Source: JBLHKW01 sp047618565
GTDB lineage: Bacteria; Planctomycetota; UBA1135; GCA-002686595
Assembly: GCA_047618565.1 (NCBI GenBank)
Contig: JBLHKW010000198.1
Location: forward strand, 1-7,806
DNA: 7,806 bases
Reading direction: 5' to 3'
In this document: positions 1 through 6,235 of the stretch, one piece after another
How the letters are laid out: every line of letters begins with the position of its first letter
How positions within the stretch are numbered: the first letter of the stretch is position 1
The notes under the pieces: model-generated
Database searches by the model: none
What the model was told of the DNA's origin: nothing
Seen by the model: the letters and a program-made list of their open reading frames with translations, nothing else
Program-made: the position numbers and the translations under genes

Positions 1-2
1 CT

Positions 3-1829
3 GTTCCGCAGGACGGCCTCGTGTGGTGGTACCGCGCTTGGGTTGGCATCGTGCTCGGCGAGCGTAGCCGCCTGGAAGTGGATTGGGAAACGGCCGAGGA
101 GGAGCTCGCCCAGGCCGCGCGCTGGGCGGAGACCGCCGCCGAACGTGCACCCGAACACGCCGACGGCGCGCGCCGGCTTCGTCACCGTGCATTGCTCGGC
201 ACGGCCCTCTGCGCCCTCGCGCAGAACCAGGACGCCATTGCGCGCGAGCGCCTGACGGCACTGCTGGCCAACGCCCCCGACCTGCGCAACGAGAGCGAGG
301 GACTGGGCCGCTCTGTCATCAGCGGCCTCGGCACCCTGGGCTCACACTACGTCGACAACGCCGACTTTGGTGCCGGCGCCGAACTTGCGCTCCTGGTTCT
401 GGAGGTGCTGCCGGATCAAGCGTCGTGGTGGAACAACCTGGGGTACATGCTCCGTCAGCACGCATGCTACATCCAGGGCGCCGGGGATCCGGCCGCGGCG
501 CGCGAGCTGTTCAGCGAGAGCTGGAGCGCCTATCAGCGCGCTGTGGCCCTGAACTCCGAGAGCGTTCGCTACACGAACGATGCGGCGTTGATCCAGGTCT
601 ACCACCTGCGCGACGAACTGCCGCGCGCGGAGCGCATGTTGCTCTCGGCCATCGCCATGGGCGAAACCCAGCTCGACGCGCTGGGTCCCGATCCGGAGGA
701 GAGCGCACGCTTCCCCCTGGCACTGGCCGTGGGCGATGCGCTTGAGAACCTGGGCTACCTCTACTACCACGTGCAGCCGGACCCTCAGAATTCGCGTGCG
801 TTCTACGAACGATCCCTGGCGACCGACAGTGGTGCTCGCTGGACGGTCCTCGAACACCTGGCCGCTCTACGCGGAGAGCGCGACCCGGTAGACGAGTGGC
901 CGGTCGCAGGTCGAGCGCCCGGTGAACCCGCACCCGCGGCGCTCATCGACTGGGAGTGTTCCTTCGACGGTGCTCGCCTTCGGGCCGAGCTCGAGGGCCG
1001 CCCCGTGTTTCTTTACTACCGTGGCGCCGCCCTGAGCGGGCTCGACGGCGACTTCTGGCTGAATGCGCTCGAACAGGACGGCCTGGCCTCCAGGCTGGAC
1101 GCCACCGTGCCCGTGGTCGCAGATCTGGTACGCCACACCATTGGCGACCGACGTCGCGACGGCACGCGCATCGCCTGTCCACGCTACGGAGGAATCCCCT
1201 GCAGTGCTCACGTGCGTGCCGCGCAGGAGTTCGCGCGCTTTTTCGCCGAGCGCAACGATGGCGCGGGCCCGGGTGGAAACCAGGAACACTTCCACCTGCT
1301 CAACGCCGATGGAGACGAGCTCGAATGGAATGAGGCCTTCCTTGCACAGATCGGCCTGGGCGAGGGAGAGGTCACGGAAGAGGTCGCGCTCGAACTCCCC
1401 ACGCCGCAGCCCACGCGCAGCCGTCAGCAGTCCCGGACCGACCTCGTGGCCGCCACCCGCGGGGCCGACGCCGAGACTCTGCGACGGTACGCGACCGCCT
1501 CCACGACCGCCGAACGTGCCGCGCTGGAGGGATTCCTGTTCGATTCGAGCGCGCCGGACACGGAACGCGGCGCGATCCTGTCCGCGCTGGCAGCCAGCTT
1601 CGACGATGACTCGCGCGCGCTTCTGGCGGCCGGCCTGCATCAGACTCATGACTCGCAACTCCAAGCTCTCGCGGCCGCCAGCTGGTCGAATGGCGAGGAT
1701 GTGGCTCCCCTGATGCGCACCCTGCAATGGGGGCTCAGCGAAGCGGCCCGTGAAGCGGCGCGGCAACGCCTGCACGATCTCGCGTCGGGGGCCGAGAGTC
1801 TGCGCTATCTGGCGGTCGCCGCGCGTTGA
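3..1829 (+). CDS. TPR protein with degenerate thioredoxin-like and HEAT-like C-terminal domains (5' partial)
   Basis: The reading frame is open through the left edge, so the true start lies upstream. The GTG at 21 follows in-frame codons reading VPQDGL and is probably internal. Numbering from that GTG gives 602 residues. Residues about 1-300 are alpha-helical and TPR-like: WWNNLGYMLRQ at 136-146 followed by YQRAVALNSES at 171-181, and ALENLGYLYY at 240-249 followed by FYERSLATDS at 261-270 have the W/LG...Y...A..hP spacing of TPR helices. Residues about 310-445 look like a thioredoxin fold: a strand RPVFLYY (327-333), a long insert, GIPC (391-394) in the place of a cis-Pro loop, and the strand HFHLLNADGDEL (423-434). 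No CxxC follows the first strand; the only nearby cysteines are C386 and C394. Residues about 470-600 form Ala/Leu-rich HEAT-like helices. Nothing in the sequence shows catalysis, so a scaffold or protein-interaction role is inferred. It converges with the gene at 2002-4779. Confidence 0.8.
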   Translation, partial: VPQDGLVWWYRAWVGIVLGERSRLEVDWETAEEELAQAARWAETAAERAPEHADGARRLRHRALLGTALCALAQNQDAIARERLTALLANAPDLRNESEGLGRSVISGLGTLGSHYVDNADFGAGAELALLVLEVLPDQASWWNNLGYMLRQHACYIQGAGDPAAARELFSESWSAYQRAVALNSESVRYTNDAALIQVYHLRDELPRAERMLLSAIAMGETQLDALGPDPEESARFPLALAVGDALENLGYLYYHVQPDPQNSRAFYERSLATDSGARWTVLEHLAALRGERDPVDEWPVAGRAPGEPAPAALIDWECSFDGARLRAELEGRPVFLYYRGAALSGLDGDFWLNALEQDGLASRLDATVPVVADLVRHTIGDRRRDGTRIACPRYGGIPCSAHVRAAQEFARFFAERNDGAGPGGNQEHFHLLNADGDELEWNEAFLAQIGLGEGEVTEEVALELPTPQPTRSRQQSRTDLVAATRGADAETLRRYATASTTAERAALEGFLFDSSAPDTERGAILSALAASFDDDSRALLAAGLHQTHDSQLQALAAASWSNGEDVAPLMRTLQWGLSEAAREAARQRLHDLASGAESLRYLAVAAR

Positions 1830-1855
1830 TCGGCGATCCTGTGGACCCAGGGGTC

Positions 1856-1885
1856 CTCCCTCCAGGGGAAGGACTCGGGAGGGAG
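1856..1885. terminator. GC-rich inverted repeat between convergent genes, possible terminator
   Basis: CTCCCTCC at 1856-1863 is exactly complementary to GGAGGGAG at 1878-1885, giving an 8-bp stem with a 14-nt loop. A smaller palindrome, GGACCC-AG-GGGTCC, lies just before it at 1843-1856. The repeat starts 27 nt after the stop of the rightward gene and lies 117 nt beyond the stop of the leftward gene, where transcription from both would end. There is no T-tract on either strand, so it is not a classical intrinsic terminator. The rest of the 172-nt spacer (1830-2001) shows nothing else I can name. Confidence 0.25.
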
Positions 1886-2001
1886 CAGGCGCTTGCTGCA
1901 TGTGGCGGAGACTGTGCGGGCTTGGTTCCCGCCAGGGAATGTCCATCCGCAGGCCATGGGGTGCGTCACTACTTGTTGCGCAGGGAGGAGCGGATAGGGC
2001 C

Positions 2002-4779
2002 TCAGTCCTCGTCCTCGTCCTCGTCCTCGTCATCTCCCGCGTAGCCCAGCATGCGCAGGTCTTCGGCCGTGCGCTTGGCGATCCCCTTGTGGAAGGCGGG
2101 TTCGAGCTCCATGGTCCGGCGCCTCCAGGCGGCGAGAGCCTCATCCAGGTCGGCCATGATCGCCGCGTTGGCAGGAGTCGAGATGTCAGCCTGCTCGCCG
2201 GGGTCCGCCGTGAGGTCGTAGAGCTCGGGCGGGTAATCGTCATCCGCGTAGGCGATGTACTTGTAGGGGCCGGAGTAGACACACCACGACTGCGTGCGTT
2301 CCTTCGTTTCCTTGCCCTTGCGTGACTTGGTGTTCTCGGCGATCACCGGAAGCGGCTGCGGCTCGTCGCCGTGCAAGAGTGCGTATTGCGATCGGCCCTG
2401 TGCGTTCTTCGAGGGCGGCGCCCCCAGGTAATCGAGCAACGTCGGCATGATGTCGATCGACTGTGCGATGGTCTGAACACGGCGTCCGCCGGCCTCCCCC
2501 GGGACGCGCATGATGAAGGGCACTCGCAGGAGCTCTTCGTACAGGGAGTGCTGGTGCCCGACCTGGCCGTGTTCGAGGAACTCGTCTCCATGGTCGGAGG
2601 TCACCACGATCACGGTGTTCTCGTAGAGGCCGCGTTTCTTCAGGGATGCCACGATCTCACCCACATGGTGGTCGACCCAGGCGATCTCGCCGTCGTACAA
2701 CGCGATGACGTGCTCAAGGTCGCGCTCGCTCATTCCAGCGTGCACCTCTTCTCCTCCGATAAAGTCCGTGCCCGTTAGCGAGCCCGAATAGTCGGGGTCG
2801 AACATCCGGTCGTAAGGGGGCGGCGGCTGGTAGTCGTAGTGCACGTCCCAGTAGTGCAGGAAGAGGAAGAACGGTGCCTCGATCTCATCGAGCATCCGAT
2901 TCGCCTTCGCGTTGATATTCGCGCTGGTGATCACCCGATGGCTGCGCTTGTGTCCACCGACGGCGATCGAGTCGTCGTACTCACGGAACCCACGACGCAA
3001 TCCGAACTGGGCCTGCATGAACGGGCCGCTGACGACGGCACGGTTGTCGTAACCCAGGGGTTCCAGCATCCGGCCCAGCGTTCGGGCGCCCGCGGGCAAG
3101 CGCCGTTCCTTGTCGGTCACCTGGTGCGTGCGCGGGTACATGGACGTCAGAAGCGACGTGTGAGACGGCAGCGTCCATGGGGCTTGCGCGATCGTGTTCT
3201 CGAAGACGATGCCCTCGGCGGCGATGGCGTCGATGGCGGGGCTCGTTTCGCGCTCGTACCCGTAGCAGTGCAGGTGGTCGGCGCGCAGACTGTCGATCGA
3301 GATCACGAGCAGGTTGGCCCCGCGCGCGGGAGCATCGTGCACACCCTTGATGATCGACGAGTACGTGTACGGCACGTAGTGCACCCACAGGGCCACGAGC
3401 CCGGCGAGCAGCGCGAGGGTGACCCGACCCCGACCTGGTCGGAACAGTGTCCTGACATGCCCCACCCCATACACCGCGAACGGAATCCAGAACGGCATCA
3501 GGGGCAACCGGTAGCGCGAGTCCGAGATGATCAACACGCAGACGAGCGCGCTCGCGAGCAGGAAGAGCCCCACGAGGCCCTGCCTCTGATTTGCGAACCC
3601 GCGCATCAGACCGATGACGCCGAAGAACATCGCGAGCATGCAGCTGAACATGACGACCAGCACGAGCGGCTCCCCGACAGCCGCAGGCAGGTCGCCGTAC
3701 CTGCCATAGCGTACATAGCGCACCAACATCGACGTCGGGTTGAAGAGCGCCCCCGTGCGGTAGGCCGTGTTGCGCAGATACCTGCCCGGATGGTCCGTGG
3801 CGTAGTCGAGTGCTGCGCGCACTTCGGCGTTGTTGCGCGCGACGAGATCGTCGACGTCGACGCGCTCCCGTAGCGGGGGAGGTCCCACGTAGTCCCTGAG
3901 TTCCTCTGCGCGGAGCCGGTGCAGGCCGAAGTCGTAGTTCTCCGGCCGGATGGCGTTGACGTTCTTGTGCAGCACGTTGCCGGCATTGCTGTCGATCAGC
4001 AGGAAGCTGCCGTAGCGCGTCGTGTTCCTGATCGACCATGGCCCTACGGCCAGCGCCACGCCGGCGAGGAAGAGCCCGATCGACAGGAAGCGCCGCTTCT
4101 CAGGCTTGCCCGCGAAGAAGAGCCACAGGACAACGAGCGGCACGTGGACCATGAAGACCGACCGTGTCAGCGCCGCGAGCCCGCCGAGAATGCCTGCGCA
4201 GAGCGCCATTCTGGGACTTGCTCCCGCTCGGTGACGCACGAGCGCGGCCGCTGCCGCGAGCGCGAAGAAGATGTATATCGTCTCGCTCAGCAGGTATTGC
4301 GAGAAGAACACGAGCGGCGGATAGAACCCGACGGCGGCTGCCGCAAGCAAGCCCGTGCGCTCCGAGAAAGCGCGGCGGGCGATCGCCCACACGAACAACA
4401 GGGAGAGACTCGACAGCAGCACCTGAATGAGGCGCGCGACGAGCGCGAAGTGCTCCTCGCCGACGACCCGGATGCACGCCGCGAGGAAGTAAGGAAAGAT
4501 CGGCGACGCGTGCGCTTCGTCCCAATAGGGGTTCGAGTACGAAGGCGCGCCATCTTCAACGATGGCCTGCGCGCCCTCCACGTACAGATGCTCGTCGACG
4601 GTAGAGCGCGTCTGCACGAACGCAAAGAGAAGTGCGAGCTTGACGAGCGCCGACGTCAGGACGATGGCGGCGAGCCAGCGCACGGTACGCCGGCGTTCAG
4701 GAGCCGCGTCGCTGGTGTCCGGATGAGCTTGTTGCACGATTCGATACGATAGGATCTGCGACGCAGGCGTGCCGCTCAA
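2002..4779 (-). CDS. GT-C (PMT/ArnT-like) glycosyltransferase fused to a sulfatase-fold (alkaline phosphatase superfamily) domain
   Basis: The predicted protein has 925 residues and two domains. Residues 1-480 are a polytopic GT-C glycosyltransferase: first membrane helix about 34-56, then the family's catalytic-loop signature DEHLY at 62-66, about eleven further hydrophobic segments up to residue 470, SETIY at 165-169, and GPWSIRN at 246-252. These enzymes move sugars from polyprenyl-phosphate donors on the outer membrane face. Residues about 487-868 are an AlkP-superfamily sulfatase fold: D496 in SIDSLRAD, the nucleophile region WTLPSH at 535-540, D645/H647, SDHGDE at 728-733, H742/H744, and the typical ending ELYDLTADP (852-860). 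The formylglycine core CxPxR is absent; T536 occupies the Cys position. The protein ends LRMLGY plus a (DE)n tail. The first codon is TTG (complement of 4777-4779) without a clear Shine-Dalgarno; GTG at residue 15 or 33 are alternatives. A role in envelope glycan or lipid modification is inferred. Confidence 0.88.
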   Translation of the reverse strand: MSGTPASQILSYRIVQQAHPDTSDAAPERRRTVRWLAAIVLTSALVKLALLFAFVQTRSTVDEHLYVEGAQAIVEDGAPSYSNPYWDEAHASPIFPYFLAACIRVVGEEHFALVARLIQVLLSSLSLLFVWAIARRAFSERTGLLAAAAVGFYPPLVFFSQYLLSETIYIFFALAAAAALVRHRAGASPRMALCAGILGGLAALTRSVFMVHVPLVVLWLFFAGKPEKRRFLSIGLFLAGVALAVGPWSIRNTTRYGSFLLIDSNAGNVLHKNVNAIRPENYDFGLHRLRAEELRDYVGPPPLRERVDVDDLVARNNAEVRAALDYATDHPGRYLRNTAYRTGALFNPTSMLVRYVRYGRYGDLPAAVGEPLVLVVMFSCMLAMFFGVIGLMRGFANQRQGLVGLFLLASALVCVLIISDSRYRLPLMPFWIPFAVYGVGHVRTLFRPGRGRVTLALLAGLVALWVHYVPYTYSSIIKGVHDAPARGANLLVISIDSLRADHLHCYGYERETSPAIDAIAAEGIVFENTIAQAPWTLPSHTSLLTSMYPRTHQVTDKERRLPAGARTLGRMLEPLGYDNRAVVSGPFMQAQFGLRRGFREYDDSIAVGGHKRSHRVITSANINAKANRMLDEIEAPFFLFLHYWDVHYDYQPPPPYDRMFDPDYSGSLTGTDFIGGEEVHAGMSERDLEHVIALYDGEIAWVDHHVGEIVASLKKRGLYENTVIVVTSDHGDEFLEHGQVGHQHSLYEELLRVPFIMRVPGEAGGRRVQTIAQSIDIMPTLLDYLGAPPSKNAQGRSQYALLHGDEPQPLPVIAENTKSRKGKETKERTQSWCVYSGPYKYIAYADDDYPPELYDLTADPGEQADISTPANAAIMADLDEALAAWRRRTMELEPAFHKGIAKRTAEDLRMLGYAGDDEDEDEDED
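2005..2031. repeat. Hexanucleotide microsatellite encoding an Asp-Glu tail
   Basis: GTCCTC is repeated four times without error (2005-2028), followed by one more GTC. Read on the minus strand these are alternating GAC and GAG codons placed immediately before the TGA stop, giving the C-terminal DEDEDEDED of the membrane enzyme; the preceding Asp uses GAT (complement of 2032-2034). The unit is six bases, so gain or loss of copies would lengthen or shorten the acidic tail without a frameshift. Confidence 0.9.
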
Positions 4780-5014
4780 TTCAGCGATTCTCGGCCCGCG
4801 CGCCCTCGGGCGGTGGACGAGGACGAAACCCCGTTGTCCGAGGGGAACTCGAATGTCACGGACGGCCCGGGGAAGCCGCTTCTAACCCCAATACCGCTCA
4901 TCCTCGCTACACCCGCTGGCCCCTCGCAATGCCTATCCGCCTTCCGGCGCAGGCTCTGGCCCGGGGTGCCATCCTGGTCTTCCCGAAAGGCACGCTGAAA
5001 GGGAGTCTCGTCAG
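4780..5014. promoter_or_regulatory. Divergent intergenic region between the fusion enzyme and the lipoprotein gene
   Basis: The genes on either side are transcribed away from this 235-nt region, so the promoters of both should lie here. I could not pick out a convincing -35/-10 pair on either strand. Short frames exist inside it, but none has a ribosome binding site or a recognisable product. No riboswitch-like or strong hairpin structure was seen. Confidence 0.4.
5000..5005 (+). promoter_or_regulatory. Shine-Dalgarno site of the lipoprotein gene
   Basis: AGGGAG lies nine bases before the ATG at 5015, a good match to the anti-Shine-Dalgarno sequence at normal spacing. It fixes this ATG as the start and agrees with the signal peptide that begins there. 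Confidence 0.7.
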
Positions 5015-5595
5015 ATGAGCAAACTACGCGCAGCTAGCATCGTTGGAGCGCTCCTGTGGATCGGCCTGGCCAGCTGTGACAGTCGAAGTTCGTCCACCGA
5101 CACCGCGATCGGCGGCCCGGGCCTGCCCTTTGACTTGACGGATCCTGGTCGGGCACGTGGGCCAGTGGTGGCGACGCGAGCGGGACGTTCTCGGGCAATT
5201 TCGTGCAGGCGAGGCCGACCCAAGGCGGTGGTTCGCCAAGTTCCATGTCGGGCACCGCGTCCTTCGATAGATCCGCTTGCCAGGACACGCTGGATGTGAC
5301 CGCATCGATCCAACCCGGCGGTTTCACGGCTCCCCCACGGGTGGCGGGCACCTTCGCCACGCCAACGATCACCATCGAGTTCCACGCTCTGATCACCCTC
5401 GACTCCAGTCACATCACTGGAACTTACGCGGTGCTGGTGGGTGACGCGTGCACCGGTGACGCGGGAACGTTCACGGCGAGCCTTCAGGCGCCACTTCAGG
5501 CCGACCCCGGCGACCATTTCTACACGGAGACCGTGGTGACCGGCGCGGACGGCCAGACCAGGGTGATACGCACCGAGACGGAGATGGCGCGCTAG
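5015..5595 (+). pseudogene. Lipoprotein gene split by an apparent single-base deletion
   Basis: The 5' part (frame of 5015) encodes a lipoprotein signal peptide: K3 and R5, a hydrophobic core at residues 6-17, and the lipobox L18-A19-S20-C21, followed by a Ser-rich linker. That frame then turns Arg-rich and unrelated, stopping at 5299. The body continues one base back in another frame, open from 5134 to the TAG at 5593-5595: GSWSGTW, SGTFSGNF, then a beta-strand-like Thr/Gly-rich sequence with cysteines in SACQD and GDACTG. Restoring one G in the run at 5140-5141 gives PFDLTGSWSGTW and a continuous protein of about 193 residues. The family is not recognised; an exported, lipid-anchored beta-rich protein is inferred. 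The break may be a real mutation or an assembly error at a short homopolymer. The MITE-like element begins directly after the stop codon. Confidence 0.75.
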
Positions 5596-5613
5596 CCCGG
5601 ATAATTCATGAAG
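5591..5613 (+). repeat. Left terminal inverted repeat (with CTAG flank)
   Basis: This 23-bp sequence matches the complement of 5853-5875 at 22 positions; the only difference is G versus A at 5600. It contains the TAG stop of the lipoprotein gene and the GCTAGC palindrome that also occurs at the right end. Confidence 0.9.
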
Positions 5614-5870
5614 CGCGAGCCAAAACGCGTCGATTCGGCTTCTGGTGGTGCTTCTCGCGCGTTGGCCCCACGGGGCCGCGTTCGGGAATTGCGGAGGGCG
5701 CAGCCCGAGGCAAACCCGTACGGACGATCCTGCGGATCGTCCGATAGCGGAGAGGCGACCCTTACGGGTCGTCGAGGATGCCAACGCGCGAGAAGTGCCG
5801 CCAGAAGCCGAAAGGACGGCGAAGCCGGCCGGTCGTCGCGTTTGGGCCGCGTCTTCATGAATTATTCGGG
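5596..5870. mobile_element. MITE-like transposase-free inverted-repeat element flanked by CTAG
   Basis: The 275-bp element begins CCCGGATAATTCATGAAG and ends with the complement of CCCGAATAATTCATGAAG: 18-bp terminal inverted repeats with one mismatch. CTAG stands directly outside both ends (5592-5595 and 5871-5874), as expected of a 4-bp target duplication. Because CTAG is palindromic it could instead be the outer end of the repeat. The arms continue inward: 5634-5666 pairs with 5780-5812 at 30 of 33 positions, and the segments between the outer and inner repeats also pair, apart from about 20 extra bases on the right (about 5813-5832). The central loop of about 113 nt holds further hairpins. 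No transposase is encoded; the roughly 88-codon frames on both strands start in the terminal repeats and mirror the symmetry. Mobilisation by a transposase elsewhere in the genome is inferred; I cannot assign the family. Confidence 0.8.
5721..5743. repeat. Perfect hairpin in the centre of the element
   Basis: CGGACGATCC (5721-5730) and GGATCGTCCG (5734-5743) form a perfect 10-bp stem with the three-base loop TGC. It is the strongest of several hairpins in the central loop; the others are GGCCCC/GGGGCC at 5664-5677, GGGC/GCCC at 5696-5706 and CGACCC/GGGTCG at 5756-5771. Confidence 0.85.
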
Positions 5871-5875
5871 CTAGC
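5853..5875 (-). repeat. Right terminal inverted repeat (with CTAG flank)
   Basis: This is the partner of the left repeat, in opposite orientation. It ends in GCTAGC (5870-5875), repeating the six bases found at 5591-5596. Confidence 0.9.
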
Positions 5876-5910
5876 CTGGCTGGAAGCAGCCGCCCGCGCG
5901 GCGTCGACAG

Positions 5911-6186
5911 TTGTCCCGACTCCGCATTTCTTACGGGTTCCTGCTGCACGAGGCCTGGGCGCGGCTGGACGGGGACGAGGGCATCGACCTGTTCGCGATG
6001 AACGAGGCGCTGAGGAAGCTCTCCGAACTCGACCCCCAGCGCGCCCAGCTGGTCGAGCCGCGATTCTTTGGCGGGCTCACCGAGCACGAGACCGCCCAGG
6101 TCCTGGGTGTCTCCCGCAGCGAAGTGCAGCGCAAGTGGACGCTCGCCCGGGCCTGGCTCGCTCGCCGGCTCAGGAGCGAAAGCTAA
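5911..6186 (+). pseudogene. ECF sigma factor remnant lacking most of region 2
   Basis: The frame is open from just after the mobile element; TTG at 5911 is only the first possible start and has no ribosome binding site. It gives 91 residues, against roughly 180-200 for the planctomycete/acidobacterial ECF group it resembles (TIGR02999-like). FLLHEAWARL (10-19) matches the early region 2 motif LLHEAYLRL. It runs directly into FAMNEALRKLSELDP (28-42), the start of region 4, and RFFGGLTEHETAQVLGVS (51-68) plus VQRKWTLARAWL (72-83), the region 4 helix-turn-helix. Missing are the sequence before LLHEA and about 60-70 residues between, which include the rest of region 2 (core-polymerase and -10 binding) and the linker. 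An in-frame internal deletion explains this. P50 replaces the usual Leu before RFFGG. It is unlikely to work as a sigma factor; a small DNA-binding relic remains possible. Confidence 0.65.
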
Positions 6187-6198
6187 CCCGGATTAGTC

Positions 6199-6210
6199 CC
6201 GCCCGGGCGG
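6199..6210. repeat. 12-bp perfect GC palindrome upstream of the VCBS gene
   Basis: CCGCCCGGGCGG reads the same on both strands. It lies between the end of the sigma remnant (6186) and the ATG at 6236. It could be an operator, or the stem of a weak terminator without a T-tract; nothing else in this 49-nt gap supports a choice. Confidence 0.35.
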
Positions 6211-6235
6211 CGCGACGGCCGTTAGAGTCCACTGA

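Noticed and set aside
867..2282. Long minus-strand open frame of 471 codons
   Set aside because: It lies antisense to the TPR gene, crosses the convergent spacer and overlaps the end of the fusion enzyme in another frame. Its translation is Arg/Pro/Gly-rich without motifs, a typical high-GC shadow.
3160..3177. Formylglycine-dependent sulfatase
   Set aside because: The C/S-x-P-x-R core required for maturation is absent; the site reads T-L-P-S-H.
2839..3873. Plus-strand open frame of 344 codons
   Set aside because: It is antisense to the GT-C/AlkP gene, and its His/Arg/Gln-rich product resembles no fold; the minus-strand frame has clear domain motifs.
3919..4752. Plus-strand open frame of 277 codons
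   Set aside because: It is antisense to the membrane domain; the charged, low-complexity translation is the mirror of hydrophobic codons.
4813..4998. Possible small protein of 61 residues in the divergent spacer
   Set aside because: It has a GTG start without a ribosome binding site, no motif or signal, and ends among the presumed control sequences of the lipoprotein gene.
5125..5140. Programmed -1 frameshift in the lipoprotein gene
   Set aside because: CCC TTT G is not a proper slippery heptamer in this frame, and the TGA at 5131-5133 in the receiving frame would stop a ribosome slipping there.
5592..5874. Mirror-image small proteins of about 88 residues on both strands
   Set aside because: Both start at the ATG inside the terminal repeat and end in MNYSG or MNYPG because the ends are inverted copies; the symmetry explains them without any coding role.
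6186..6200. CCCGGATTAGTCCCG resembles the start of the element's terminal repeat (CCCGGATAATTC)
   Set aside because: Only the first eight bases match without a gap and no partner repeat was found nearby; similarity of this length can arise by chance in GC-rich sequence.
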